Assembly: GCF_009905375.1 (NCBI RefSeq)
Contig: NC_133648.1
Location: 88,102,307-88,166,306 of the forward strand
Reading direction: 5' to 3'
Length of the DNA: 64,000 nucleotides
From: Apium graveolens
Taxonomy: Eukaryota > Streptophyta > Magnoliopsida > Apiales > Apiaceae
A model generated the notes under the pieces. That model ran no database searches, was not told where the DNA came from, and worked only from the letters and a program-made list of their open reading frames with translations. Below are positions 9,928 to 18,796 of the stretch, in pieces. How positions within the stretch are numbered: the stretch's first letter is position 1; the number at the start of each line of letters is the position of its first letter. A program made the position numbers and the translations under genes.

Positions 9928-12900
9928 ATGGCTCTCAATTTCCAAATTGTCGCGCATAATCAGGTTGGTTATTTTAATCCGGAAAAATGTGATGTTGAAA
10001 AATTTAAGCCATGGATTAGATTTTTAAATGACCATTCGATTGTTAGCTCTGCTATTAAATCAAATGTGATTTTAAACGTCGATCTACTTAGACTGATTTG
10101 CACAACCTCTACTGTGGCCGATGATTCAAAATCTTTTTCATTCACCGTCGCAAACACACAGTATGTAGTTGATGAAACAGTCGTCAATCGTGCGTTAAAT
10201 TTTCCACTAGACAATTTCTGTAATTTACCCTCTGAAAATGATATCACAAATTTTTTCAATGCTATTCACTATCAGGGGGTGATCAATTTAACCAAACTTT
10301 CTAAATCAAATTTGGTGTCTGAATGGGATATTTTCTTCGATACACTTTCCAAAGTGTTTGCCAACTGCACAAAATCCAATTTTCATAACATCACTTCCAC
10401 TCTGCAGTATATTGGTCTTGCGGTTGTTTTCAATCAAAGGATCAATTTTGGCAAACTACTTTTTCCCATTCTCTTGAGACGTCTAACTTCTGCTTTACGT
10501 GATCATTCTACAAATCGTAGGGTATCATGTTACTATGCTCGTTTTCTCATGCTTATAGCAGATCATCTTCTCTCACCTGAACACAAAGCCCTTTTTGCTA
10601 ACTCTGCGGTAACCGAACCCCCTCCAGTTAGCAAAAAGATTTACACTCGCCAAGACACAACCTTCAAATTCATGCAAGTTCCAGTACTTGTATCTGCTTT
10701 CATGGCCACTTATATTCCTTTACCTATTTTCAATCTTCCCGGCCATGAACAGCAACCTCAACCTCCAGTGGTTCAAGCCACCCAGGCTCCTCCAACATCA
10801 GATGCTCTTCCATTACAGGTAGTAATTCCTCACTCTCACTCCCTTCCTACTTCTGTTGAAAGACCCCCAGTGGTTGATAGGGCTGACCATGAAGTTGTAG
10901 AACCACAGCTTCAATCCCAGGTCATAGAGCCAAACACAGAGTCACATTCTATCTCAACCTCTCCCCCACTGTCTAAAATGTTACCCAGGAGATTACTAGG
11001 AAGTAGTACATTGTTAAATATGAGTGAACCCTCAGCTCTGCCTCCTCCTAAGAAAAGAAGAACATATTCTGAGGCATCTGAAAGCCCATCCTTGTCCTCC
11101 CAACAGGACATGGACTTTGAAATGGCCAATGAACAGTTACTAGAGGCATTCTCTCAACAGGATGCATCTATTGAAATTCGCCATAGGGCCATGGCATCTT
11201 GTACTGAGTCAAGCACAATTCCATTACTCACAATGGAACCATACACTTCCCCAGATCATACTCAGGACACACAGCGAGGAGTGCACGTAGAGTCGATTAC
11301 AGTGCCTGCCATAGTTACGGCAGAAGAGCAGTCACATGCTTCAGAGGGAAAATCTGACTCTCCGCCATCTTTAATAGAGTCATTTTCTCCCCTCCCAGAT
11401 CCAACACCTCTGGCTCCCTTATGGGATTCTCCACTCGCAGATTTATCTGGAGAAAGTGGAGGGCAACTCGGTCAATCTATCCCTGAAGCAATTCAGACAT
11501 CTATTTCACATGAAATGATAGGTTTGATTGAGGATCGGGACTCGCGAATTCCCATTACACCACCACTGACCTCTCTTGAAGAGGCTAGGGTGATTTTTAA
11601 TGCAGGTACAGAAGAACAGCAACAGGAAGACTCCTCACGAGCAATTATATTGAGAGAAACACATGCACGTGAGGTGAGTGAGCCAAACACGAGTGAAATT
11701 CAGGTGAGAGCACACACAGACACTGATACTGTAAACCTGTTAGCTCAGATTGCTGCCCTAAAAGAAGAACTTGCTAAAAGCCAAGCTGAAGCTCAAGCAT
11801 TCAAAGCACAAGTGGTTGAACGGTCTTCTTCTTCCACCTCTGTCAACAATCAGCTTGCAATCATAAGGAATGACATCTCAGATCTAAAGACCACTGTAAT
11901 ATCAAAGCTCAATTCTATTCAGGACACTCCAACTTTATCAGCTGATGACATATCCAACTTCTGCTCTCTACATACAAGAATGACTTCTCTTGAAGACCTC
12001 GTTGAGATGAATCATTCACTGGACTCCTCAAAATTTCTAAAGATAGAGACGGGCATGGAACATCTCAATGAAGGGATGAAGCACCTATATTACATGATCA
12101 AGAATTCTCATTGCCCTAATGAAGAACAAAGAGCTTATTTTGAAGGACCGTCTGGTGGAGGATCAGGCTCTGGAGGTGATAGAGGTTCCAAAGGAAAGTC
12201 AGTAGAGGATCCCTCAACTAAGGGGGAGAAGAAAGGGAGTAGTGCCAAAGGGAAAGAAAAAGATACCTCTGCTGGAGATAAAGGAAAGGCTGATGATGTC
12301 TACTACAGTGGAGAACAGGATGACTTTGATATTTTTGACATTCCCACTGAACCAGTTCAGGAAGATAAAGATGGGTTATTTGAAGCTGAAGAGGAAAGTG
12401 ATTTTGAAGATTGGGAAGAGGAAGATACAGTGGATCCTATGTTTGAGAAAGAATTTCAGAAAGAGCAGTCAGAGATGAAAAGAAAAGAAGCTGAACTCAA
12501 GAAGGTCTCTCAGATCATTGACAGGAGGAAAGACATACAAAGAACAGAAACTCTTCAAAAGCAACGTCTTCATGACATTAAGGCTCAAGAAAGGAGAAGA
12601 GATGTCAGACTAAAGATTGGTGAAAAATGGGATGAAGCTAGGAGAGTACTTGATATGCCTCAGCTGAGCACTAACAATGATAGGCAGTTCTTACATCTTC
12701 TTGACAAGCTGGAAATCTCAAATCCTAACAATGACATGTACATGAATGCTATCAAGACTGAAGTCTCAAGGATCACAGCTGCTTTTGATAGATCCCTAAA
12801 TGAGATGAGCATTTTTGTATATTGTCAGAGTGAAGGATCATTCAAGGTGTCACTTCATCTATTTGAGAATCGTTCTTTGTCAGAGATTTGGGTTCTTTTA

Positions 12901-13329
12901 AACAAAGTCAAAAGAAGCTCAGAATTGAATGAAGTTCTTCGAGAAAGGCTTAAAGAGTTTGCCAGCAGGGCTAGTCCTCAAGTGGTCAACAATCCTCATC
13001 AGGTGAGATTCTTTAAGTCTGATTGTCTTCAAATCTGTCAGCTAGATGTACAATCTCTTAAAGACTACTCAGCTAAGCATCTGGTCTGGATGGAACATCA
13101 TTTGAGAACTGCTGGATATTCATCCATGTTGAAGACTCAAGCTGCTGACTTGATTCAAGCTTATTGTGAAAAGAATGTTAAAAGATACAATCAACTCAAG
13201 AATAAGCTGAAGTCAGTTGGAGTTCAACCAGTCAGACCAGCAAGCTTCACTTCAGAAAAGGATCGTGTCTTTGACAAGGAATTGCTTCAAGATTTAGAAG
13301 AAGGTGAAGTCAGAAGAGAAGACAACTGA
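9928..13329 (+). CDS. Env-like ORF of inner Sirevirus (1133 aa)
   Basis: Occupies the place of the Sirevirus env-like gene, between pol and the 3' LTR. Residues 1-275 look globular, with patterns resembling the N-terminus of the outer element's protein (YYARFLMLIADHLL here, YYARFFMMLANHL there). Residues about 275-600 are Pro/Ser/Glu-rich and probably disordered. A coiled-coil-like segment lies near 605-640. A Gly/Ser/Lys-rich then acidic stretch spans about 735-835, and a strongly charged helical segment about 835-905. The C-terminal 200 residues again look folded. I see no signal peptide and no clear membrane helix, so 'envelope' is a positional name only. The first ATG with homology is at 9928. 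The role is unknown; the intact frame in a young element suggests it is maintained. Confidence 0.85.
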   Translation: MALNFQIVAHNQVGYFNPEKCDVEKFKPWIRFLNDHSIVSSAIKSNVILNVDLLRLICTTSTVADDSKSFSFTVANTQYVVDETVVNRALNFPLDNFCNLPSENDITNFFNAIHYQGVINLTKLSKSNLVSEWDIFFDTLSKVFANCTKSNFHNITSTLQYIGLAVVFNQRINFGKLLFPILLRRLTSALRDHSTNRRVSCYYARFLMLIADHLLSPEHKALFANSAVTEPPPVSKKIYTRQDTTFKFMQVPVLVSAFMATYIPLPIFNLPGHEQQPQPPVVQATQAPPTSDALPLQVVIPHSHSLPTSVERPPVVDRADHEVVEPQLQSQVIEPNTESHSISTSPPLSKMLPRRLLGSSTLLNMSEPSALPPPKKRRTYSEASESPSLSSQQDMDFEMANEQLLEAFSQQDASIEIRHRAMASCTESSTIPLLTMEPYTSPDHTQDTQRGVHVESITVPAIVTAEEQSHASEGKSDSPPSLIESFSPLPDPTPLAPLWDSPLADLSGESGGQLGQSIPEAIQTSISHEMIGLIEDRDSRIPITPPLTSLEEARVIFNAGTEEQQQEDSSRAIILRETHAREVSEPNTSEIQVRAHTDTDTVNLLAQIAALKEELAKSQAEAQAFKAQVVERSSSSTSVNNQLAIIRNDISDLKTTVISKLNSIQDTPTLSADDISNFCSLHTRMTSLEDLVEMNHSLDSSKFLKIETGMEHLNEGMKHLYYMIKNSHCPNEEQRAYFEGPSGGGSGSGGDRGSKGKSVEDPSTKGEKKGSSAKGKEKDTSAGDKGKADDVYYSGEQDDFDIFDIPTEPVQEDKDGLFEAEEESDFEDWEEEDTVDPMFEKEFQKEQSEMKRKEAELKKVSQIIDRRKDIQRTETLQKQRLHDIKAQERRRDVRLKIGEKWDEARRVLDMPQLSTNNDRQFLHLLDKLEISNPNNDMYMNAIKTEVSRITAAFDRSLNEMSIFVYCQSEGSFKVSLHLFENRSLSEIWVLLNKVKRSSELNEVLRERLKEFASRASPQVVNNPHQVRFFKSDCLQICQLDVQSLKDYSAKHLVWMEHHLRTAGYSSMLKTQAADLIQAYCEKNVKRYNQLKNKLKSVGVQPVRPASFTSEKDRVFDKELLQDLEEGEVRREDN

Positions 13330-13591
13330 AGTCAATTAGCTCAAAACTCAATGTAATATGATTAGAGCCTTATGAATCAAGATAGTCTAATGTAGTTATA
13401 TATTCAGGCTAGAGGAACATCTATCTTGTATTCACTTGTAAATTTCATTTGGAATCTGGAAAATGTTAAATATAATCCAGAACTTTTCTGCTATTTACTT
13501 TACACTACTGTGTATATCTTTTTCTTATTTGTTAGTTGAGTTATCCTCTAGGTATTTGTTGTTATTGTCTAACAAGCAAATAGGGGGAGAT
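13330..13591 (+). other. 3' untranslated region and polypurine tract of inner Sirevirus
   Basis: Non-coding stretch after the env-like stop. It ends with the purine run AAATAGGGGGAGA (13578-13590) one base before the 3' LTR, the expected primer for plus-strand DNA synthesis. Confidence 0.88.
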
Positions 13592-14942
13592 TGAAAGGCA
13601 TATGTCATAGCCTACTCGTTTATTCGAGTATTTAACTCAACTCAAATAAGAATGTAATAAGTAAATAGTGGATCAATCGTCAGAGAGATCTCACAATGTA
13701 ACATCTGTCAAAGAATAAAGAAACATTGTTCATCTGCAGACTTGAAGATTCACTGGAAGAAGTTCAAGAATTTGATCATGCCTCAGTGATATAAATCAAG
13801 ATCGTGGATTTAATCAAGTGACAGAGATCTCGTCAGGGTATCATTTATTACAAGGATTCAATCAGAATATCAAAGTCAAGACATGAAGAAACGTCACGGA
13901 AGTTAGTCACTCATGAACCAGACAGTACATCGAGTGTCAGCAATGAAGTGGCGGAATTGATTCATAAGTCTCAGTGACTTTCAGAAGATTGTCAGAAGAA
14001 TGGATGCTGCTCAGGGTTAGTATTAATTCTCTATTAATTAATTAAGTCATATAATTTAATTAAGAAAATAAATTATATCTGCAAGGATTAATTTATTGAT
14101 TAATTGAATTAAATTGATTAATTAATTTAGAATTAATATTAAGGATTTACAGAATTTTAATTGGTTAAAATCTGTTTTAATTCTAAAAAGACAACTAATT
14201 GTACTAGTATGACAATCGGTATGACAATTGATAGTCATACCGAAAGTCATGCTAATTCAGTTGACTGTCTTGATGGAATTATTATTTAGATTAAAATCAC
14301 TTAATAATTCAGTAAGACAATTTCATTTGTACTACTATGACAATCGGTATGACAATTGATTGTCATACCGAAAGTCTTGCTAGCTCATTTTTAATTGTCT
14401 TGCTAGTTATAAACATTGTCCTACCGAAAGTCTCACAAGCTTAAAGGATTGTCATTCCAATTCAATCAATTCGGCTGTGTTGTTTAAAAGAAGCAGAAGA
14501 CCAATTCATTTTTACCAATCTAACAGAACACAATACAAGAACAAAAGATAAAAGCAGCAGAAAAACATTACATCTCATCTGCAACTTCAAGATCAATTTC
14601 TAGATTGTAAAGTTAAATCCAATCAACTAGAAATACTTATCTTGTTCTTGTGTATCTATCTAGCGGATTAAAATCCCTAGAACTTAATCTCAAATCGCAT
14701 TTAGCATTTGATCTTTTAATTACAAAAATAGAAAAAGTTCATGTCGAATTTATTCTAGATTTGTAATAATTGATTTGAGATTAATCCCTTGTAACCGATA
14801 CCGTAGTTGTAACACCTTTCAAGTTTAATAAAAGTTTTATTTAACTTGAATTTTGTTTCACAATTTTATTCCGCATTTTATTCGATTAAACGGTATTGTT
14901 TGCATTCAACCCCCCCTTCTACAAACAAATTGGGACCTAACA
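13592..14942 (+). repeat. 3' LTR of inner Sirevirus (1351 bp)
   Basis: Same length and ends as the 5' LTR, with three base differences seen by eye. Carries the same two palindromic motifs. Followed by the second ACAAG target copy at 14943-14947. Confidence 0.97.
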
Positions 14943-14947
14943 ACAAG
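14943..14947. repeat. Target-site duplication ACAAG, right copy
   Basis: Matches 1727-1731; flanks the inner element. Confidence 0.95.
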
Positions 14948-15176
14948 TGCAATTGCCATCACTGAAAATCCAGTACAACATTCAAGGACAAAGCACATAG
15001 ATGTCAAGTACCACTTTATAAGGGAACATGTAATGAATGGTACTGTGGAACTACATTTTGTTCCAAGTGAGAAGCAGCTTGCAGATATCTTTACCAAGCC
15101 ACTGGATGAATCCACCTTTTAAAGGTTGGTAAGTGAGTTAGGTATGCTTAATTATTCTGAAATCTATATGAGATAA
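14948..15176 (+). pseudogene. Outer Sirevirus pol, 3' segment: end of RNase H
   Basis: Continues the RNase H reading broken off at 1731: [19 protein letters not shown], the KYHFIREHV block and the [14 protein letters not shown] terminus, matching the inner pol C-terminus at 8490-8700. A TAA at 15120-15122 interrupts it, and the natural end is TAA at 15174-15176. An apparent ORF starting at 14853 begins in the LTR of the inner element and is an artefact of the insertion. Confidence 0.88.
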
Positions 15177-15682
15177 TTTGCAAGTTGATATGCAGCCAAA
15201 AATTTAATTGATTTTTTAGTCTTGGATGAAATTTTGGCTAAGTCAAAATTTACATCTCAACGGATGATCTTTATCCATCGAGTTTGATCATCCGTCGGTA
15301 TACTATTTGTTAATAAAAATCACTTATTTTTCTGGAATATTTTATGACTCGACGGATAACAGTTTATCCCCATCCGTCGAATTGTCTTAATCTCAGCCGT
15401 TAATTCCCTGAACATTATCCATCGAGTATACTTACAGTTTGCAAGCAGAACACGACGGATAATGGGTGGAATTTTTACAGTTTATTTTTAAACGGCTATT
15501 TTAGGCAATTTTAATTGGTTACTTTATTTTACTTTATTATTTTTAGCAGTTATTTTTTAGATAGTATAAAAGCTTATTTCATTTCAATTGCTTTTCTTTT
15601 ATCATTCTCAAATCAACTGCTCAAATTTCTTTCTCTTTCAAAGCAGTTACTCTCTCTCTCTTCAAGCTCTCATTCTCTAACA
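15177..15682 (+). other. Outer Sirevirus pol-env spacer with inverted CGACGGAT motifs
   Basis: Non-coding. Between about 15258 and 15460 there are opposed copies of CGACGGAT and ATCCGTCG or close variants: CGGATGATC at about 15261 with GATCATCCG near 15290, TCGACGGAT at about 15350 with ATCCGTCGA near 15374, and single copies near 15418 and 15453. From 15573 to the ATG the sequence is pyrimidine-rich (CTCTCTCTC near 15651). Confidence 0.75.
15565..15572 (+). promoter_or_regulatory. Candidate TATA box upstream of the outer env-like gene
   Basis: TATAAAAG lies 118 bases before the env-like ATG at 15683 and is followed by a CT-rich leader. Position and composition fit a plant RNA polymerase II core promoter; no functional evidence. 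Confidence 0.45.
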
Positions 15683-17123
15683 ATGGCGCACGTTGTCAAG
15701 ATTATGTCTCAAACTGGGTTTATTTATGAGAAGAACAATTTCAATGCACTAGTAAATAAGGGTATTCAGCAATCTGATGACTATCACAAGATGATGGACT
15801 TTGTGAAGAATTGCAAGCTTAGCTATGCCATGCTGAAATCACCCACAATCTTTTGTGAAGTTGTTGAAGAGATGTGGACCACTGTTACATACAACTCAAC
15901 ATATAAGACAATCACACTCTCCATTAAAGGTAAGGAATTCTATATCAATAAAGATGTTATAAAAGCATGTTTCAAGATTCCTGATAACACTGTGACCTCA
16001 CCACACACTGACACTGATATAATCAATATGCTTAATTCCATGAACTATGCTCTTTATACTTCTAAGTTAAGTGACATTAGGAGATTAGGTCTTGGGAAAG
16101 AATGGAGTTTTATGTGTGATGTAGTGACAAAGGTATTTTCAGGTAAAGTCAGTAATTTTGATGCAGTCAATATCTCCATGCTTAACATGCTCTACATGCT
16201 AGTTACAAATAAGTTCTATAATTTCATTGACCTTGTTTTGTTTGAGTTGGGTTTCAAACTAGGAGAGTTAAATAAGAGAGGTAAGAATGTATATTATGCT
16301 AGATTCTTTATGATGTTAGCTAACCATCTCTCTGAGGGTATTGTGCTTGAGAACCCTAACAACAAATTAGATTGTTGGGTTCAAGAGAGAAGACTCGTTG
16401 CAGATTTAAACAGGGCCAATCATCACAAGGAGGTGCCACTATTCTATTTCCCTGTAATGGAAGCACCTCAGGTAAGCGAGGTAAGTTCATCTATTCCTAC
16501 CACTATTCCAACCTCACTAATTTTTTTGAGTTCTAGTGTGGCTATGGCAACTGTGTCAATGACCCAACAGTTGCCTACCCAAGCTACCAAACCTGCAAAT
16601 ATTTCAAAATCCAAATCAAAGAAAGCCCCCTCTGGTATCTCTCAAAAGATGCCAGTTGCAAAATCCACCAAAACCAAAGAGGGGAGTGTGCAGGTGAGTA
16701 AGACAGGTGAGGGAAGGGGTGAACATAAAAGAAACCCTAAGGATAAGGATGGAAAGTTGAGTGGTTCCCAGCCTAGCCACACTGCAGTTTCCCAACAAAC
16801 TGCAGTGCTTAAAAAGGATAAAAGCTCATTTCTAGTTGCATCCTCCCAAAATGATATAGTTATTGAACAAAGCTCTCAACCAAGAGCACAGGCCAAAAGG
16901 GTTAGGGACACAAGCTCACACCAAACTTATGCCAGAAAGAAGAAATCTAAAACCCTTGGGGATGCACAGGGTACACACATTGTGCAAACTGGTGCTAAAG
17001 ACACAGTCACTGCACCTTCACAAATTCAGTTTGATGTGACTCCAATAAATGTGGAGTCACAGCCAAAATCTCTGGTAATAGAAGCACCTCAAACACCAAA
17101 CTCACCCACAAACTCAATAGTCT
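15683..17123 (+). pseudogene. Outer Sirevirus env-like gene, 5' segment
   Basis: About 480 codons open from ATG 15683 (MAHVVKIMSQTGF) to the Tekay-like insertion. I prefer this start to the upstream in-frame ATG at 15515, because 15515-15682 encodes low-complexity hydrophobic residues over the presumed TATA box and CT-rich leader. Residues 1-265 resemble the N-terminal domain of the inner env-like protein in pattern and order, including YYARFFMMLANHL. The rest is Ser/Thr/Lys/Gln-rich and probably disordered. No signal peptide or membrane helix after the chosen start. The last codons before the stop at 17143 lie in inserted LTR sequence. The gene resumes near 30886. Confidence 0.78.
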
Positions 17124-17280
17124 CACACCATAACACGTCATAGTCTCAGAGATGAAATTGAAATAAGTACAAGACGTTGAATCCACAATTAAAAGTTATT
17201 ATAACCCAAAATAATTACTTGATAAGTTTACAGTTAATTGCCATTATCTGCCACAAGTTATAATTATACATAATTGATCC

Positions 17281-17403
17281 TCAAAAGTAGAATGCCTGAT
17301 CTACAGATAGATCTACCTTTGCAGCTATAGCAGCTACGATCTCAACGGGAAGGCGCGGGGCGCTTCCCACGCTCTTGCGCTGGGTCTGCTTGAGCCTGGC
17401 CAT
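17281..17403 (-). CDS. Short LTR reading frame with histone H3 tail-like start (3' LTR copy)
   Basis: A 40-residue frame in a GC-rich patch of the otherwise AT-rich LTR. It begins MARLKQTQRKSVGSAPR. Compared with the histone H3 N-terminus, MARTKQTARKSTGGKAPR, 13 of 17 aligned residues agree with one gap, including the positions of H3 K4, R8, K9 and S10. Similarity stops after that stretch. The frame also occurs in the other two LTRs (27243-27365 and 58003-58104). It would lie late in the LTR, about 400 bases before its 3' end, so possibly in the transcribed leader. No evidence of translation; sequence differences between families of copies are mostly non-synonymous. Confidence 0.4.
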   Translation of the reverse strand: MARLKQTQRKSVGSAPRLPVEIVAAIAAKVDLSVDQAFYF

Positions 17404-18574
17404 CTTTCCTAACTGTTGTTGTGTGATGAAGAAATAAAGCAAGAGTGAGCATTACAGCTCGCAAGATAATATATAGTGTAATCAATAATTCAAGTATCTA
17501 AATAGATAACTTACTGAAAACCTTTATCAAGTGTAAGATAATTACTTATTGGATATAAGCTTAAAGGAAAATGAAGTTACCAAATACTTCACTATACTTA
17601 TATCATTTTAGAAAACCACTTGAACTACCACTGTTCAAATTATAATCAATTTTCAACAGTTCATCACATAGATGAAACTATAAGACAAGATTTGAATAGA
17701 TTAAATCTTTTAAATATTATTGAAGGAAATGAAGTTATGATATACTTCATTAAGTCCCGATATATATATCCACATATATATCTCTTTATACATTTCCTGA
17801 AAACCTCTGTCATGTAAAGTATGAACAGAGTTTGTAACATCCAATAAATTTTTTGGAAGGAAAAACAGTTGTGGCATAAACCCGATATCTTACTGATCAG
17901 GCAAAGATACCAATAAGTAACCTTTTCTACTAGTAGATGGACTAATTCCCCACTAGTCATCACCCTGGCCGCAATAGGGCCTTATGCTGGACTGCCACTC
18001 AGCCACTTACGCATTTGATGGACTCCCACTGAGCCACTTACACTATCATGGACGCCCACTGAGCCCATGTTGCTTATGCCGACTCGATAGATGGACTTAC
18101 TTCCCGAACGTTGGGTAAGTAATCAATTAATTTATCAAAACAGCAACCTCGTTGCGAATGTAAAATACACCACTGAGCCGGATCCCCCAGGTTTTGAGCG
18201 AATATTTAAATCCCCTTTGAAAGGAAGATCTTAAATATAAAAATGAGTTTTGGGATCCGCTCTAGCTTTTAAAAATCATTTTGAAGACTCGAAAACACTT
18301 TAAAGAGTGTTTGGAATACTGCTGATTTAATAAAGTAAATCAGTCCCGATATATTAGAAAATATCTGAATATTATTATTTAAATAATATTCCCATAATGA
18401 TAATCCTTATAAAAATAATTGAAGTAGAAGCTGTAAAACTTATACTTGAAACGAGTATTAAATAACCAAGATATACTTATTCGAAAGTACTATCTTTATT
18501 TGAATAATCAAAAATAAGTTTGATTATCGACACCTTATTCTTTAATAAAATAAAGTATATATCTCAACAAATAA

Positions 18575-18796
18575 TTGGAGTCATAGATCCTCAAATGAAT
18601 ATTCAAATAATATTCAAATAATAAAATAAACTGAGTCATAAGCCCTCGAATGAATATTCGAAATAATATTCATTAAATAAAATAAAAGGAGTCATAAGCC
18701 CTCGAATGAATATTCGTAATAATATTCATTAAATAAAATAAAGGAGTCATAAGCCCTCGAATGAATATTCGTAATAATATTCATTAAATAAAATAA
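18575..18796 (-). repeat. Four tandem units of about 55 bp in Tekay-like 3' LTR
   Basis: Four units with the core GAGTCATARRCCCTCGAATG followed by AT-rich sequence, the first more divergent. The 5' LTR has the same four (28512-28737). The second element has only two such units (about 56733-56852). Confidence 0.85.

Larger units (their letters stand above)
1732..14942 (+). mobile_element. Complete inner Sirevirus with env-like ORF
   Basis: A 13.2-kb Ty1/copia element with identical-length LTRs (1732-3082 and 13592-14942), 5-bp target duplication, tRNA-Met primer site, polypurine tract, and open gag, pol and env-like frames. Domain order PR-IN-RT-RH defines copia; the long third ORF and the length define Sirevirus. 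I count three LTR differences by eye, all transitions, so insertion was recent. It lies inside the RNase H codons of a related older Sirevirus in the same orientation. Confidence 0.96.

Noticed and set aside
14853..14947. Start of an ORF at 14853
   Set aside because: Begins in the inner element's 3' LTR and fuses into outer pol by insertion; not a gene start.
15515..15682. Upstream in-frame extension of the outer env-like ORF
   Set aside because: Encodes hydrophobic low-complexity text over the TATA-like box and CT-rich leader; homology begins after ATG 15683. The apparent hydrophobic N-terminus should not be read as a signal peptide.
17664..17963. 99-residue minus-strand frame in the Tekay-like LTR, repeated at 27603-27902
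   Set aside because: Identical only because the two LTRs are copies of each other; the equivalent region of the second element has stops. AT-rich composition without domain features.
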